A DNA stretch of 58,041 nucleotides from Muribaculaceae bacterium. GTDB lineage: Bacteria > Bacteroidota > Bacteroidia > Bacteroidales > Muribaculaceae. How positions within the stretch are numbered: position 1 is the stretch's first letter; every line of letters starts with the position of its first letter. The stretch spans positions 471,042 to 529,082 of the forward strand of contig JAMPHP010000001.1 in NCBI GenBank assembly GCA_023663365.1. The letters are read 5' to 3'. The notes beneath the pieces are model-generated. The model was not told the DNA's origin. It made no database searches and saw only the letters and a program-made list of their open reading frames with translations. Below are positions 33,742 to 44,047 of the stretch, piece by piece. The translations under genes and the position numbers were made by a program.

Positions 33742-34048
33742 TGTAGTAAAATCAGTTTTTCGGAAGCCTCTGGCCGGGAGTTCTCCTCCGCATATCCGCT
33801 TGGCGCAGCCGCGATCATAGAGAGGTGATTGAAATATGATCTATTCGCCTTGAGAATATGTCCGGTCATCGTGGCCGGTGCTTACGGTCGGGTTACTTGC
33901 CCTTACCTCATCACCTGAGCGGCACTGGCTTGCCGCCGGTGAGCGGCTTCCGCGTGTTTGATGTTTTGGTGTAGTTGGATACTAAAAGTGAAAGTAGAGT
34001 CTGCAACCGCACTGCCACTCAGAGGCGGCAGGGGGTGCAATACTGATT
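33742..34048 (-). other. Structured spacer between rpsK and rpsD, candidate S4 leader
   Basis: This 307-nt gap is the longest in the superoperon, where most genes are 2-50 nt apart. On the transcribed strand several hairpins can be read: CTGCC..GGCAG near the rpsK end, GCCG..CGGC and CCGG..CCGG in the middle. No open frame looks genuine and no TAnnTTTG promoter is evident. In E. coli S4 controls the alpha operon through an mRNA pseudoknot, though ahead of rpsM; a similar role here is inference. Confidence 0.45.
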
Positions 34049-34438
34049 TTATACTCTTCTTCTCTTGGGAGGACGGCAACCGTTGTGGGGCAGCGGTGTA
34101 ACGTCGATGATTTCGGTGACTTTGATGCCAGCGCCGTCGATGGTACGCACGGCAGACTCGCGACCGTTACCCGGGCCTTTGAGGTATGCCTTCACTTTGC
34201 GGAGACCGAGGTCATAGGCGATCTTGGCACAATCCTGAGCAGCCATCTGAGCTGCGTAGGGAGTGTTTTTCTTCGAGCCACGGAAGCCCATCTTGCCGGC
34301 CGACGACCAGGAGATGACTTGTCCTTCGCTATTGGCAAGGCAAACGATGATGTTGTTGAAAGATGAATGAACGTGGAGCTGGCCTTCTGCGCCGACTTTG
34401 ACGTTTCTCTTCTTAGCTGCGACTGTTTTTTTTGCCAT
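34049..34438 (-). CDS. rpsK: 30S ribosomal protein S11
   Basis: A 129-residue S11. The core reads [24 protein letters not shown] and the basic C-terminus contains [23 protein letters not shown], both typical. S11 lies in the 30S platform next to the mRNA exit region. It follows rpsM by 9 nt. Confidence 0.97.
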   Translation of the reverse strand: MAKKTVAAKKRNVKVGAEGQLHVHSSFNNIIVCLANSEGQVISWSSAGKMGFRGSKKNTPYAAQMAAQDCAKIAYDLGLRKVKAYLKGPGNGRESAVRTIDGAGIKVTEIIDVTPLPHNGCRPPKRRRV

Positions 34439-34447
34439 GTTGATTTA

Positions 34448-34828
34448 TTATTTAGTAGCTTTCTTCTTGTTAGCAACGGTTTTCTTGCGTCCCTTGCGGG
34501 TGCGTGCGTTGTTCTTGGTGCTCTGGCCACGCACAGGGAGGCCGTTGCGGTGACGGATGCCGCGGTAGCAGCCGATGTCCATCAGACGCTTGATGTTGAG
34601 CTGGATTTCGCTGCGGAGGTCACCCTCTACTTTGTAGTCGGCGCCGATTACTTCACGTACTTTGGCTGCCTGTTCGTCGGTCCAGTCCTTAACTTTGATG
34701 TTTACGTCGATGCCGGCTTTGTTGAGGATGCTTTTGGCGGCGCTCCGGCCGATGCCGAAGATGTATGTCAAGGCGATTTCACCTCTTTTGTTCTGGGGGA
34801 GGTCAACTCCCACTATACGTACTGCCAT
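34448..34828 (-). CDS. rpsM: 30S ribosomal protein S13
   Basis: A 126-residue S13. It begins [27 protein letters not shown], has the helix-two-turn-helix region and ends with the basic [18 protein letters not shown] tail that contacts P-site tRNA. It follows rpmJ by 11 nt. Confidence 0.97.
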   Translation of the reverse strand: MAVRIVGVDLPQNKRGEIALTYIFGIGRSAAKSILNKAGIDVNIKVKDWTDEQAAKVREVIGADYKVEGDLRSEIQLNIKRLMDIGCYRGIRHRNGLPVRGQSTKNNARTRKGRKKTVANKKKATK

Positions 34829-34839
34829 ATTGAATTATA

Positions 34840-34956
34840 TTATCCTTGACGTTGTTTATACTTGGGGTTCTTTTTGTTGATGACATAGAGACGTCCTTTG
34901 CGACGGACGATCTTGCTGTCGGGAGTGCGTTTCTTGACGGAAGCTCTTACTTTCAT
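34840..34956 (-). CDS. rpmJ: 50S ribosomal protein L36
   Basis: Read by hand on the minus strand: 38 residues beginning [20 protein letters not shown] and ending NPKYKQRQG. The zinc-binding Cys/His residues of the C-plus form are absent, so this is a zinc-independent L36. Its place between infA and rpsM is the conserved one. Confidence 0.95.
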   Translation of the reverse strand: MKVRASVKKRTPDSKIVRRKGRLYVINKKNPKYKQRQG

Positions 34957-34973
34957 ATCTTTTAGTTTTTCGA

Positions 34974-35192
34974 TTATTTATAGCGGAAAGCAATACGTCC
35001 TTTGGATAGGTCGTAGGGCGACATCTCGACACGCACTTTGTCGCCGGGGAGGATTTTGATGTAGTGCATCCTCATCTTGCCGGATATGTGTGCGGTGATT
35101 TCGTGGCCGTTTTCGAGTTCGACGCGGAACATTGCGTTCGACAGCGCCTCGACGATAGTCCCGTCCTGTTCGATTGCTGATTGTTTTGCCAT
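34974..35192 (-). CDS. infA: Translation initiation factor IF-1
   Basis: A 72-residue S1-fold protein beginning [20 protein letters not shown] and ending GRIAFRYK. The length is exactly that of typical IF-1. The reading frame continues upstream into map without family similarity, so ATG 35192 is the start. IF-1 occupies the 30S A site during initiation. It lies 10 nt after map. Confidence 0.97.
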   Translation of the reverse strand: MAKQSAIEQDGTIVEALSNAMFRVELENGHEITAHISGKMRMHYIKILPGDKVRVEMSPYDLSKGRIAFRYK

Positions 35193-35202
35193 AGATGGTT
35201 GT

Positions 35203-35985
35203 TTAAATAAATTTATCCGTGATAGCTTGGTGGATATAGTCGAAGGTGGTGAGCACTTCCACACGGTCGTTGACCATGGCGAGCGTGTGCTCGTAGTGTG
35301 CCGATGGTTTGCGGTCGCGTGTGCGGCACTCCCATCCGTTGCGCTCGATGACCACATTGCGACTTCCCATGTTTACCATGGGCTCGATGCAGATGCACAT
35401 GCCGTTCTGCAGGCGAGGACCTATGCCGCGGCGCCCGTAGTTGGGCACCTGGGGGTCTTCGTGCATGTGTCGGCCTATGCCGTGGCCTGTCATTTCGCGG
35501 ACGAGCGAGTAGTTGCGCTTCTCGCAGTAGGTCTGCACTGCATTTGAGATGTCGCCTATGCGCGCGCCGGGCTTTGCAGCCTCGATGCCCACGTAGAGCG
35601 ACTCGCGTGTGGTGCGGCACAGGGCCATCTTCTCGGGCGATATCGTGCCCACGGCAAAGGTGTAGCATGAGTCGCCGTTGAAGCCGTCTTTCTCCACCAC
35701 TGTGTCGATGCCTACGATATCGCCGTCGACAAGGACACGGTCGGAGGGGAAGCCGTGCACTACCATCTCGTTCACTTCAATGCAGAGCGTGCCCGGAAAA
35801 CCTTCGTAACCGAGGCAAGCCGGCTTGCCACCATTGTCCAGGATAAACTCCCGGGCAATGGTGTCGAGCTTGCGTGTGCTTACGCCGGGTTCGATCCAGC
35901 GTGCCACTTCACCCAGCACTTGCGATACGAGGGTGCATGCGCCACGCATGATTTCGATTTCTTCCGGTGTCTTGAGATAAATCAT
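35203..35985 (-). CDS. map: Methionine aminopeptidase, type I
   Basis: A 260-residue type Ia enzyme. The metal ligands are visible: Asp in [16 protein letters not shown] (two Asp), His in [14 protein letters not shown], Glu in CIEPMVNM, and a C-terminal Glu region. [10 protein letters not shown] is the substrate-pocket motif. It removes N-terminal Met cotranslationally. It sits between secY and infA, the usual place in this operon. Confidence 0.97.
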   Translation of the reverse strand: MIYLKTPEEIEIMRGACTLVSQVLGEVARWIEPGVSTRKLDTIAREFILDNGGKPACLGYEGFPGTLCIEVNEMVVHGFPSDRVLVDGDIVGIDTVVEKDGFNGDSCYTFAVGTISPEKMALCRTTRESLYVGIEAAKPGARIGDISNAVQTYCEKRNYSLVREMTGHGIGRHMHEDPQVPNYGRRGIGPRLQNGMCICIEPMVNMGSRNVVIERNGWECRTRDRKPSAHYEHTLAMVNDRVEVLTTFDYIHQAITDKFI

Positions 35986-36021
35986 TTAAGTAATGGATAT
36001 CTGTGTCGGAGGTTAACTTGA

Positions 36022-37371
36022 TCAGTAAGCCTGGCCGGTTGTGCGGCCTTTGATCTTACCTTCTTTCATCAAGCCGTCGTAGTGGTGCATCATCAGGTGC
36101 GATTCAATCTGCTGGAGGGTGTCGAGCACTACGCCCACCATAATCAGCAGCGATGTGCCGCCGAAGAACTGGGCGAAGTTCTGGCTGATGCCGAAGAAGC
36201 GGGCAAAAGCGGGGAGGATGGCTACGATACCGAGGAAGATCGAACCGGGGAGTGTGATGCGCGACATGATAGCGTCGAGGTATTCGGCGGTCTTCTTGCC
36301 GGGTTTCACACCGGGGATGAAGCCGTTGTTGCGCTTCATATCCTCAGCCATCTGGGTGGGGCGCACTGTGATGGCGGTGTAGAAGTATGTAAATGCTACG
36401 ATGAGGATGAAGAAGACTGCGTTGTACCAGAAGCTGTTGATGTCGGTAAAGGCGTGCATGAAGCCGCTCTCACCGCCGCGGAAGCCGGCCAGGGTCATGG
36501 GGATGAACATGATGGCCTGCGCGAAGATGATGGGCATCACACCTGCTGCATTGACCTTCAGGGGGATGTACTGGCGTGCGCCGCCGTACTGACGATTGCC
36601 CACGATGCGCTTGGCATACTGTACGGGCACTTTGCGGGTACCTTGCACGAGAAGCACGGCACCTACGGTAACGGCGAAGAGAAGTACTACCTCAACGATG
36701 AACATCACTAGACCGCCCTGGCTGCCGGAAGCTCCGGGCAGGCGGCTGATAAATTCATAGTAGAGGGCTCCCGGGAGGCGGGCAATGATACCTACGAGGA
36801 TGATGAAAGAGATACCGTTGCCTATGCCACGATCGGTGATGCGCTCACCGAGCCACATGATGAACATGGAGCCTGCGGCGAGAATCACTGTGAGATAGGC
36901 AGCGGTCCAGAAACCGAGCTGGAGTGTGCTTCCGTTTGCAGCGCTGTTGACCTGTACCTGAAGGTTGATCAGGTAGGCGGGAGCCTGCAGCACGAGGATG
37001 AGCACGGTGAGGTAGCGGGTGTACTGGTTGAGTTTCTGACGACCGCTCTCTCCTTCGCGCTGCATCTTCTGGAACGACGGAAGGATCATACCGCAGAGCT
37101 GGATCACAATCGACGCTGTGATGTAGGGCATGATACCCAGGGCGAAGATTGAGGCCTGCGAGAAGGCACCTCCGGAGAACATATCAAGGAGCTGCATCAG
37201 ACCGGTCTTGTTTGTGAAGTTGGCAAGAGCGTCGATGTCGGAAGGAGAGATGCCCGGCAGCACCACATAGCATCCCAGGCGGTACACGAGTACCAGCAGG
37301 AATGTGATGAGGAGGCGCTGACGGAGCTCCTGGATAGTCCAGATATTTTTAAGGGTTTCTACGAATCTCAT
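36022..37371 (-). CDS. secY: Protein translocase subunit SecY
   Basis: A 449-residue SecY with ten hydrophobic segments. Signatures are YRLGCYVVLPGI in TM1, the QASIFALGIMPYITASIVIQL region of TM2, the cytoplasmic loop carrying GTRKVPVQYAKR, and the C-terminal DTLQQIESHLMMHHYDG. It forms the translocation channel with SecE (encoded at 86-277). It lies 2 nt downstream of rplO. Confidence 0.98.
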   Translation of the reverse strand: MRFVETLKNIWTIQELRQRLLITFLLVLVYRLGCYVVLPGISPSDIDALANFTNKTGLMQLLDMFSGGAFSQASIFALGIMPYITASIVIQLCGMILPSFQKMQREGESGRQKLNQYTRYLTVLILVLQAPAYLINLQVQVNSAANGSTLQLGFWTAAYLTVILAAGSMFIMWLGERITDRGIGNGISFIILVGIIARLPGALYYEFISRLPGASGSQGGLVMFIVEVVLLFAVTVGAVLLVQGTRKVPVQYAKRIVGNRQYGGARQYIPLKVNAAGVMPIIFAQAIMFIPMTLAGFRGGESGFMHAFTDINSFWYNAVFFILIVAFTYFYTAITVRPTQMAEDMKRNNGFIPGVKPGKKTAEYLDAIMSRITLPGSIFLGIVAILPAFARFFGISQNFAQFFGGTSLLIMVGVVLDTLQQIESHLMMHHYDGLMKEGKIKGRTTGQAY

Positions 37372-37373
37372 AA

Positions 37374-37820
37374 TTAAACGGTTTGTGCAGTTCCGCCGGC
37401 AGCTTCAATAGCTGCTTTGGCAGCGGCGGAGAAAGCGTTGGCTTCAACGGTGAGTGCGGTGTTTACGGTGCCGTTTGCAAGAATCTTGACGAGCTGCTTG
37501 CGGTTGATGTAGCCTGCAGCGCGGAGTTCTTCCAGACCAACCTTCTGGAGCTGACGGGCCTCTGCGAGAGCAGCGATGAGCTCGAGGTTGATGGCTTTGT
37601 ATTCCACACGGTTGATATTCTTGAAGCCGAATTTGGGAAGACGGCGCTGGAGAGGCATTTGGCCGCCTTCGAAGCCGATTTTACGCGAATAGCCGGAGCG
37701 CGATTTAGCGCCCTTGTGGCCGCGGGTCGATGTGCCGCCTTTGCCGGAGCCGGGACCGCGACCGATGCGGGTGTTGCGTTTTACGGAGCCGGGTGCGGGT
37801 TGTAAATTGCTTAAGTTCAT
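37374..37820 (-). CDS. rplO: 50S ribosomal protein L15
   Basis: A 148-residue L15. It opens with MNLSNLQPAPGSVK and the glycine/arginine-rich IGRGPGSGKGGTSTRGHKG segment, then GFEGGQMPLQRRLPKFGF. It binds 23S rRNA late in 50S assembly. It follows rpmD by 14 nt. Confidence 0.97.
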   Translation of the reverse strand: MNLSNLQPAPGSVKRNTRIGRGPGSGKGGTSTRGHKGAKSRSGYSRKIGFEGGQMPLQRRLPKFGFKNINRVEYKAINLELIAALAEARQLQKVGLEELRAAGYINRKQLVKILANGTVNTALTVEANAFSAAAKAAIEAAGGTAQTV

Positions 37821-37834
37821 TGTCGTAAGTGTGT

Positions 37835-38014
37835 TTAAGCGTTAGTCACTTCTACCAAGTGGCGAACTTTGTTAACCATACCCATCACCGAGGGGGTGTC
37901 TTCCTTAACCACGGTGTGATACATTTTCTTGAGGCCGAGGGCGTCGAGGGTGCGTTTCTGCACCGCCGGGCAGTTGATGCGGCTCTTTATCTGAGTGATT
38001 TTGATCTGTGCCAT
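37835..38014 (-). CDS. rpmD: 50S ribosomal protein L30
   Basis: Read by hand: 59 residues, beginning MAQIKITQIKSRINCPAVQK, with RTLDALGLKKMYHTVV as the family signature and ending RHLVEVTNA. It sits between rpsE and rplO as usual for the spc operon. Confidence 0.96.
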   Translation of the reverse strand: MAQIKITQIKSRINCPAVQKRTLDALGLKKMYHTVVKEDTPSVMGMVNKVRHLVEVTNA

Positions 38015-38035
38015 TGTAAGTGCTTTTTAATAGGG

Positions 38036-38554
38036 TTAGCCTTTGAACACTTGTTCAACGGAAATGCCGCGGTTCTGAGCCACCTGAGCGGGCGAGCGCA
38101 TTTCGTCGAGCGCTGCGATGGTAGCCTTCACGAGGTTGTGGGGGTTCGAGGAGCCCTTGGACTTGGCCAGGACGTCGGTGATACCCACGCTCTCAAGGAC
38201 GGCACGCATAGCACCACCGGCTTTCACACCGGTACCGTGGGATGCGGGCTTGAGGATGATGCGCGATCCGCCGAACTTGGCGATCTGCTCGTGAGGGATG
38301 GTGCCTTTGTGCACCGGTACGCGGATGAGGTTTTTCTTTGCAGCTTCGACGCCTTTTGCGATGGCTGCCTGTACTTCGTTGGCTTTGCCGAGGCCCCAGC
38401 CTACGATGCCGTCTTCGTTACCGACCACGACAATGGCTGCGAAAGTGAATGTGCGGCCGCCCTTGGTCACTTTGGTGACGCGGTTGATGGCCACCAGGCG
38501 GTCTTTGAGTTCGAGGTCGCCTGTCGATTTTACTCTATTGTTTCTTTTAGCCAT
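38036..38554 (-). CDS. rpsE: 30S ribosomal protein S5
   Basis: A 172-residue S5. The N-terminal dsRBD-like domain has [21 protein letters not shown] and the C-terminal domain [24 protein letters not shown]5 helps maintain decoding accuracy and mRNA unwinding at the entry site. It is 6 nt after rplR. Confidence 0.97.
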   Translation of the reverse strand: MAKRNNRVKSTGDLELKDRLVAINRVTKVTKGGRTFTFAAIVVVGNEDGIVGWGLGKANEVQAAIAKGVEAAKKNLIRVPVHKGTIPHEQIAKFGGSRIILKPASHGTGVKAGGAMRAVLESVGITDVLAKSKGSSNPHNLVKATIAALDEMRSPAQVAQNRGISVEQVFKG

Positions 38555-38560
38555 AGTTTA

Positions 38561-38905
38561 TCAGAATTTGAGGCCGGCGCTGCGGGCAGCATCAGCGAGG
38601 GATTTAACACGACCGTGGAAGAGGTATCCGTTGCGGTCAAACACTACTTCTGTGATGCCGGCTTCAAGAGCCTTGGCAGCGATGGCTGCGCCCACGAGGG
38701 CTGCGATTTCGCATTTTGTGGCTTTCTGGTCGATGCCTTTGGAAGAAGTTGCAACCAAGGTACGTCCTGCCTGATCGTCGATGAGCTGGACGTAGATCTG
38801 CTTGTTGCTGCGGAACACTGTCATACGCGGACGCTCGGCGGTGCCGGAGATTTTGCCACGGATGCGTGCCTTGATTTTATTTCGTCTGTCTATCTTTGTA
38901 ATCAT
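38561..38905 (-). CDS. rplR: 50S ribosomal protein L18
   Basis: A 114-residue L18. Typical blocks are [35 protein letters not shown] and [20 protein letters not shown]. It binds 5S rRNA in the central protuberance with L5. It is 17 nt after rplF. Confidence 0.97.
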   Translation of the reverse strand: MITKIDRRNKIKARIRGKISGTAERPRMTVFRSNKQIYVQLIDDQAGRTLVATSSKGIDQKATKCEIAALVGAAIAAKALEAGITEVVFDRNGYLFHGRVKSLADAARSAGLKF

Positions 38906-38922
38906 GACTGTGTGCTTAATGA

Positions 38923-39483
38923 TTATTTGGCACCGGCCTTCTTGCCGGACTTGCGGCGAATGATTTCGCCAACGAACTTGATACCTTTACCCTTGTAAGG
39001 CTCGGGCTTGCGGAATGAGCGGATTTTGGCGCACACCTGTCCGAGGAGCTGCTTGTCCTGGCTCTCAAGGATGATGAGCGGGTTTTTGTTGCGCTCGGTC
39101 TTAGCTTCAACGGCCACTTCGGGGGGAAGCTTGAGATATATGGCGTGGGAGTAGCCCAGGGAGAGTTCGAGAACCTGACCTGTGGCGGCGGCGCGGTAAC
39201 CTACGCCGACGAGCTCCATTTCTTTGCGGTAGCGCTGGTGCACACCTTCTACCATGTTGTGGATAAGAGCGCGGTAGAGGCCGTGCTGTGCACGATGCTC
39301 GCGGTCGTCGCTGGGACGTGTCACGATCACGTGGTTGTCTTCAACGGATACTTTGAGGTCGGGATGAACGGTCTGCTTGAGTTCGCCGTACTTGCCTTTT
39401 ACGGTAACGGTGTTTGTCTTATCATCAACCGTCACGGTCACGCCTGCGGGGATTGCGATGGGTGCTTTACCTATTCTTGACAT
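38923..39483 (-). CDS. rplF: 50S ribosomal protein L6
   Basis: A 186-residue L6. It begins [19 protein letters not shown], has the [21 protein letters not shown] middle motif, and ends in a basic tail containing the L6 signature [11 protein letters not shown]. It sits near the sarcin-ricin loop. It is 23 nt after rpsH. Confidence 0.97.
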   Translation of the reverse strand: MSRIGKAPIAIPAGVTVTVDDKTNTVTVKGKYGELKQTVHPDLKVSVEDNHVIVTRPSDDREHRAQHGLYRALIHNMVEGVHQRYRKEMELVGVGYRAAATGQVLELSLGYSHAIYLKLPPEVAVEAKTERNKNPLIILESQDKQLLGQVCAKIRSFRKPEPYKGKGIKFVGEIIRRKSGKKAGAK

Positions 39484-39506
39484 AGTGTAATATTGCTGAG
39501 GGTTGA

Positions 39507-39905
39507 TTAATAAACGTAGCAGAGGACTTCACCGCCGATTTTGAGGTCGGCAGCTTTTTTGTTAGTCATCACGCCTTGTGAAGTTGAGAGGATAGCGATG
39601 CCGAGTCCGTTGAGTACTCGGGGCATGTCTTTGTAGCCGGTATACTGGCGGAGACCGGGGCGGGAAACGCGCTTGAGGCCTTTGATGGCGTTGACACGGT
39701 CCTGCGGGTCGTATTTGAGGGCGATTTTGATGGTGCCCTGCTTGTTGTCGCCGTCTATAAACTTGTAGTTAAGGATATAGCCTTGTTCAAAGAGAATCTT
39801 AGTGATTTCTTTTTTCAAGTTTGAGGCGGGAACTTCCACCACACGGTGGTTGGCTTTGATAGCGTTCCTCAATCTTGTGAGATAATCTGCTATAGGATCA
39901 GTCAT
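39507..39905 (-). CDS. rpsH: 30S ribosomal protein S8
   Basis: A 132-residue S8. It begins MTDPIADYLTRLRNAIKANH and ends with the S8 signature GLGIAILSTSQGVMTNKKA and GGEVLCYVY. In E. coli S8 represses the spc operon by binding its mRNA. It is preceded by a 139-nt spacer with two neat hairpins. Confidence 0.97.
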   Translation of the reverse strand: MTDPIADYLTRLRNAIKANHRVVEVPASNLKKEITKILFEQGYILNYKFIDGDNKQGTIKIALKYDPQDRVNAIKGLKRVSRPGLRQYTGYKDMPRVLNGLGIAILSTSQGVMTNKKAADLKIGGEVLCYVY

Positions 39906-40044
39906 TTGATATTGATGTTTAAATTGATTGGGCCGGATTGCCCAACAATATTTAATACTCTCAGTTGAGTCGGGGGTGCCTAATGTCGGCCACAGGCCGA
40001 TTGACGCACACCCGCTTGCCTGGCGGGCAAGCCGGGGAGAGTGA
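39906..40044 (-). other. Spacer between rpsN and rpsH with two hairpins
   Basis: Two perfect inverted repeats are visible: tcggcc-aca-ggccga (39986-40000) and gcttgcc-tggcg-ggcaagc (40014-40032). Neither is followed by a T-run, so they are not classical terminators. They might bind S8 or stabilise mRNA; this is a guess based on position. Confidence 0.45.
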
Positions 40045-40362
40045 TTACCAGCTTGCCTTCTTTACGCCGGGGATGAGGCCTGCGGAGGCCATTTCGCGGA
40101 ACTGAATGCGCGAGATGCCGAACTGGCGCATATATCCTTTGGGACGACCGGTGATAGAGCAGCGGTTGTGCTTGCGGATATAGGAGCTGTTCTTGGGGAG
40201 GGTCTGGAGCTCCTGAGCAGCTTCGTAGGCGGCGGCACGCTTTTCTTCGTCGTTCTCGACGCCTGCGTTGATGATCTTCTTGAGCTCGGCACGGCGCTGT
40301 GCGTACTTGGCGCAAAGGCGTGCGCGCTTCACCTCGCGGGCTTTCATTGATTCTTTAGCCAT
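40045..40362 (-). CDS. rpsN: 30S ribosomal protein S14, zinc-free form
   Basis: A 105-residue S14 of the long C-minus type. It begins [20 protein letters not shown] and ends with [20 protein letters not shown] and [11 protein letters not shown]. The CxxC pairs of the zinc form are absent. A slightly longer central segment ([17 protein letters not shown]) makes it longer than the roughly 99 residues I recall for Bacteroides S14. Confidence 0.96.
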   Translation of the reverse strand: MAKESMKAREVKRARLCAKYAQRRAELKKIINAGVENDEEKRAAAYEAAQELQTLPKNSSYIRKHNRCSITGRPKGYMRQFGISRIQFREMASAGLIPGVKKASW

Positions 40363-40371
40363 AGGGTGATC

Positions 40372-40923
40372 TTAGTTATTTTTAGCGTTTTTGAAGGGGA
40401 GACCGAATTGCTTCAGCAGAGCATATCCTTCTTCATCGGTGGGTGCGGAAGTCACGAAAGTGATGTTCATACCCATGAGTTTGTTGATGTTGTCGATGTT
40501 GATTTCGGGGAAGATGATCTGCTCAGTGATGCCGAGGGTGTAGTTGCCACGACCGTCGAGCTTGCCTTCGATGCCTTTGAAGTCGCGGATACGGGGGAGA
40601 GCCACACGGATGAGGCGCTCGAGGAATTCGTACATTTTGTCGCGGCGGAGTGTCACACGCACGCCCACGGGCATTTTCTTGCGGAGCTTGAAGTTGGAGA
40701 TGTCCTTCTTCGAGAGCGTAGCCACGGCCTTCTGGCCGGTGATTGCGGTGAGCTCTTCGATAGCGGTCTCGATGAGTTTCTTATCCTGTGTAGCGGCACC
40801 GATGCCTTGATTGATCACGATCTTCTCAAGGCGGGGCACCTGCATCACGGTGGAGTAGTTGAATTCACGCTCGAGAGCCGGAACGATACGCTCCTTGTAG
40901 TCTTTTTGCAGTGATGTGCTCAT
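40372..40923 (-). CDS. rplE: 50S ribosomal protein L5
   Basis: A 183-residue L5. Signatures are [38 protein letters not shown] and [14 protein letters not shown]. It binds 5S rRNA and contacts P-site tRNA. The start codon shares one base with the rplX stop, and rpsN follows after 9 nt. Confidence 0.97.
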   Translation of the reverse strand: MSTSLQKDYKERIVPALEREFNYSTVMQVPRLEKIVINQGIGAATQDKKLIETAIEELTAITGQKAVATLSKKDISNFKLRKKMPVGVRVTLRRDKMYEFLERLIRVALPRIRDFKGIEGKLDGRGNYTLGITEQIIFPEINIDNINKLMGMNITFVTSAPTDEEGYALLKQFGLPFKNAKNN

Positions 40924-41240
40924 TATTTAATTTCCTGATTGGATTTTTTAGCAATACGGACAGCCTTACCGTCGACACGCTTGATAGCGATGCGGGTGGG
41001 CTTGCCTGACTTGGGGTCAGCCAGGTTGATGTTAGAGATGTGGATGGGTGCTTCCTTCTTCACGAGGCCACCGTTGGGGTGCTGAGCGGTGGGCTTAGTG
41101 GCTTTGGTGACAATGTTTACGCCTTCAACGATGGCGCGGTTCTTGTCGCGGAGCACGGCGAGCACACGCCCGGTCTTGCCTTTGTCTTCGCCGGCGAGGA
41201 CGCAGACGGTGTCGCCTTTTTTGATTTGTATCTTGCTCAT
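40923..41240 (-). CDS. rplX: 50S ribosomal protein L24
   Basis: A 105-residue L24 with the KOW motif ([20 protein letters not shown]). The frame runs further upstream, but those residues have no family similarity; ATG 41240 (MSKIQIKK) gives the normal length. It is an early 50S assembly protein. It is 22 nt after rplN. Confidence 0.96.
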   Translation of the reverse strand: MSKIQIKKGDTVCVLAGEDKGKTGRVLAVLRDKNRAIVEGVNIVTKATKPTAQHPNGGLVKKEAPIHISNINLADPKSGKPTRIAIKRVDGKAVRIAKKSNQEIK

Positions 41241-41262
41241 GACGCTTTTTAGTGATTTCTGT

Positions 41263-41628
41263 TTAGAGTACTTCGGGTGCGAGCGAAACAATCTTCATGT
41301 TCTTTGCGCGAAGCTCGCGGGCCACAGGGCCGAAGATACGGGTGCCGCGGAGGTCACCGTCGTTCTTGAGGAGTACGCAAGCGTTGTCGTCGAAGCGGAT
41401 GTACGAACCGTCGGGGCGGCGCACTTCCTTCTTTGTGCGGACAACGATAGCACGCGATACGGTGCCTTTCTTGACGTCGGCGCCGGGGATTGCGTTCTTG
41501 ACAGTAACGACGATGATGTCGCCGACCGAAGCATAGCGACGACCGGTACCGCCGAGCACGTGGATGCAGAGCACTTCCTTTGCACCGCTGTTGTCGGCTA
41601 CGGTAAGGCGTGATTCAGTCTGTATCAT
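41263..41628 (-). CDS. rplN: 50S ribosomal protein L14
   Basis: A 121-residue L14. It begins [20 protein letters not shown] and ends [18 protein letters not shown], with [20 protein letters not shown] in between. It lies at the subunit interface. It is 2 nt after rpsQ. Confidence 0.97.
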   Translation of the reverse strand: MIQTESRLTVADNSGAKEVLCIHVLGGTGRRYASVGDIIVVTVKNAIPGADVKKGTVSRAIVVRTKKEVRRPDGSYIRFDDNACVLLKNDGDLRGTRIFGPVARELRAKNMKIVSLAPEVL

Positions 41629-41630
41629 TT

Positions 41631-41891
41631 TTACTTAACTTTTTCGATGATTTCTACTAATCTCCAGCGTTTTGTCTTCGACAGGGGGCGGGTTTCCATC
41701 AGGCGTACGGTGTCGCCGACCGAACATTCGTTCTTTTCGTCGTGAGCGTGGTACTTCTTGGTCTTGTTGACGAATTTACCGTAGATGGGGTGTTTCTCCT
41801 TCCACTTGACGGTGACAGTGATAGTCTTGTCGCCCTTGTTGCTGGAGACCACGCCGATGCGCTCTTTGCGCAGGTTACGTTTTACTTCCAT
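41631..41891 (-). CDS. rpsQ: 30S ribosomal protein S17
   Basis: An 86-residue S17 of OB fold. It begins [20 protein letters not shown] and carries the family motif [20 protein letters not shown]. It is a primary 16S rRNA-binding protein. It is 11 nt after rpmC. Confidence 0.97.
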   Translation of the reverse strand: MEVKRNLRKERIGVVSSNKGDKTITVTVKWKEKHPIYGKFVNKTKKYHAHDEKNECSVGDTVRLMETRPLSKTKRWRLVEIIEKVK

Positions 41892-41902
41892 TGTGAGCTT
41901 GC

Positions 41903-42100
41903 TTATTTATTGTTAAGTTCGCGTGCACGGAGCTCGGTCTTTACGCGGGCAATCATGCGGCGGTCGGCGGTGATCTTTGCGGGGTTGTCCAGGGGAGTCA
42001 CTGCGTGGTTCATACGCTGCTGGAGATATTCTTTCTCCATTTCGGCGAGACGATCACGGAGGTCTGCGGTAGACATTTCGCGGATTTCTTCTTTCTTCAT
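41903..42100 (-). CDS. rpmC: 50S ribosomal protein L29
   Basis: A 65-residue helical hairpin protein: [20 protein letters not shown] with the L29 signature near the end ([16 protein letters not shown]). It lies at the tunnel exit. It is 7 nt after rplP. Confidence 0.96.
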   Translation of the reverse strand: MKKEEIREMSTADLRDRLAEMEKEYLQQRMNHAVTPLDNPAKITADRRMIARVKTELRARELNNK

Positions 42101-42107
42101 AGCTTAA

Positions 42108-42539
42108 TTACACGTTTTGGGTGGGGTCGTAGTCGCGGCGCACGATAAATTTTGTGACAACGGGGAGCTTCTGGGCGGCGAGGCGCAGAGCTTCCTTAGC
42201 GATGTCGTAGCTTACGCCTTCCACTTCGATGATCACGCGGCCGGGAGTTACTGGCGCTACGAAGCCTTCGGGGTTACCTTTACCTTTACCCATGCGGACA
42301 TCGGCAGGTTTCTTGGTGATGGGTTTATCGGGGAAGATGCGGATCCAGATCTGGCCCTGACGCTGCATGTAGCGTGTAACGGCGATACGAGCAGCCTCAA
42401 TCTGACGGCCGGTGATCCACTTTGTCTCGAGTGTCTTGATTCCGAAGGATCCGAAAGCAAGCTGATTGCCACGCTGGGCTACGCCCTTGCTGCGGCCTTT
42501 CTGGGCGCGGCGGAATTTTGTTTTCTTAGGCTGTAACAT
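42108..42539 (-). CDS. rplP: 50S ribosomal protein L16
   Basis: A 143-residue L16. It begins [19 protein letters not shown], with the [20 protein letters not shown] segment near the A site. It organises the peptidyl-transferase centre. It is 21 nt after rpsC. Confidence 0.97.
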   Translation of the reverse strand: MLQPKKTKFRRAQKGRSKGVAQRGNQLAFGSFGIKTLETKWITGRQIEAARIAVTRYMQRQGQIWIRIFPDKPITKKPADVRMGKGKGNPEGFVAPVTPGRVIIEVEGVSYDIAKEALRLAAQKLPVVTKFIVRRDYDPTQNV

Positions 42540-42560
42540 TTTGTAGTGCTTTCAGAGTGA

Positions 42561-43295
42561 TTAACGGTTGTTTTTTGCAGAGCGGAAACCACCACGGCGC
42601 TCACGGCCTTTACCGGCGGGGCCACGGCCTTCCTTCTGAGTGTTTGTGAAGGAGGGAGCGAGGTCGCGCTTACCATACACTTCGCCACGGCAGATCCATA
42701 CTTTCACGCCAATCACGCCCACTTTGGTGTGTGCCTCGACCAGTGCATAGTCGATGTCGGCACGGAGGGTGTGAAGGGGAGTACGGCCTTCCTTGAACAT
42801 CTCGGAACGTGCCATTTCAGCACCGTTAAGACGGCCCGAAACCTGGATTTTGACGCCCTCGGCGCCGGCACGCATTGTGGAAGCCACTGCCATCTTGACG
42901 GCGCGGCGGTAAGCCACCTTGCCTTCGATCTGGCGAGCGATGGTCGATGCCACGATTTCGGCATCGAGCTCGGGGCGCTTCACTTCGTAGATGTTGATCT
43001 GAACGTCCTTGTCGGTTACGTTCTTGAGCTCTTCCTTGAGCTTCTCCACTTCCTGGCCGCCCTTGCCGATGATGAGGCCGGGGCGCGAAGTGCAGACGGT
43101 GATGGTGATGAGCTTGAGCGTGCGCTCGATTACGATACGCGAGACACTGCATTTAGCCAGGCGCACGTTGAGGTATTCGCGGATTTTGTAATCTTCGAGG
43201 ATGTTGTCGGGGTATTTACCTTTTTCCGACCAGTTGGAGTCCCAGCCGCGGATTACGCCCAGGCGGTTGCTAATAGGATTTACTTTCTGTCCCAT
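42561..43295 (-). CDS. rpsC: 30S ribosomal protein S3
   Basis: A 244-residue S3. The N-terminal part ([20 protein letters not shown]), a KH domain ([20 protein letters not shown]) and the C-terminal S3 domain ([20 protein letters not shown]) are all intact. It forms part of the mRNA entry channel. It is 3 nt after rplV. Confidence 0.97.
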   Translation of the reverse strand: MGQKVNPISNRLGVIRGWDSNWSEKGKYPDNILEDYKIREYLNVRLAKCSVSRIVIERTLKLITITVCTSRPGLIIGKGGQEVEKLKEELKNVTDKDVQINIYEVKRPELDAEIVASTIARQIEGKVAYRRAVKMAVASTMRAGAEGVKIQVSGRLNGAEMARSEMFKEGRTPLHTLRADIDYALVEAHTKVGVIGVKVWICRGEVYGKRDLAPSFTNTQKEGRGPAGKGRERRGGFRSAKNNR

Positions 43296-43298
43296 GTG

Positions 43299-43712
43299 TT
43301 ATGCCTCGGTATTTTTGTTGTTATCGATAGTGTCAACAATCACAGTGACGTGGTTTGAGCGCTTGCGGATGCGGTAGCCACGGCCCTGGGGTGCAGTGCG
43401 GAGGCGCTTGAGCATGGGAGCGCAGTTGACATAGATAGTGGTGATGTAGAGCTCGCCGTCTTGGGCTTTGCGCTCGTTCTTCTCTTCCCAGTTTGCGACT
43501 GCGGAGCGCACGAGTTTCTCGAGGCGGGCAGCAGCTTCCTTGTTGGAGAATTTGAGGATGCCGAGTGCACGGTACACTTCCTGACCGCGCACCATGTCGG
43601 CTACCAGACGCATTTTGCGGGGGGAGGTGGGTACGTTGAGGAGCTTAGCGAAAGCTATGCTCTTGTTTTCCTCCTTGCGTCGGTTGGCTGATAATCTTTT
43701 TCTTTCACCCAT
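43299..43712 (-). CDS. rplV: 50S ribosomal protein L22
   Basis: A 137-residue L22. [20 protein letters not shown] opens the globular part and the long tunnel-lining hairpin contains [20 protein letters not shown]. It shapes the exit tunnel. It is 46 nt after rpsS. Confidence 0.97.
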   Translation of the reverse strand: MGERKRLSANRRKEENKSIAFAKLLNVPTSPRKMRLVADMVRGQEVYRALGILKFSNKEAAARLEKLVRSAVANWEEKNERKAQDGELYITTIYVNCAPMLKRLRTAPQGRGYRIRKRSNHVTVIVDTIDNNKNTEA

Positions 43713-43758
43713 TGTATTTAGTCGTCTGTTTAATCAGTGGTTAATAGTTATCAGGCCC

Positions 43759-44028
43759 TTATTTTTTCTTGTTGCCGGCGTGGCCGCGGAAAGTGCGCGT
43801 GGGAGCGAACTCGCCGAGTTTGTGGCCTACCATGTTCTCGGTGACGTAGACGGGGATGAACTTGTTGCCATTGTGGACGGCAAAGGTCATACCCACGAAT
43901 TCGGGGGCGATCATGGAAGCACGGCTCCAGGTCTTGATCACGTTGCTCTTGCCGGAAGCTGCCATGGCGGCCACTTTCTTCTCGAGCTTAACGCTGATGA
44001 AGGGACCTTTTTTTAATGAACGGCTCAT
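43759..44028 (-). CDS. rpsS: 30S ribosomal protein S19
   Basis: An 89-residue S19: [20 protein letters not shown], then [20 protein letters not shown] and [20 protein letters not shown]. It lies in the 30S head with S13. It is 19 nt after rplB. Confidence 0.97.
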   Translation of the reverse strand: MSRSLKKGPFISVKLEKKVAAMAASGKSNVIKTWSRASMIAPEFVGMTFAVHNGNKFIPVYVTENMVGHKLGEFAPTRTFRGHAGNKKK

Positions 44029-44047
44029 AATTGCTTGCTATTTCAGA

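Noticed and set aside
40014..40032. Possible terminator between rpsN and rpsH
   Set aside because: The inverted repeat is perfect but no T-run follows on the minus strand, and the operon continues; listed only as spacer structure.
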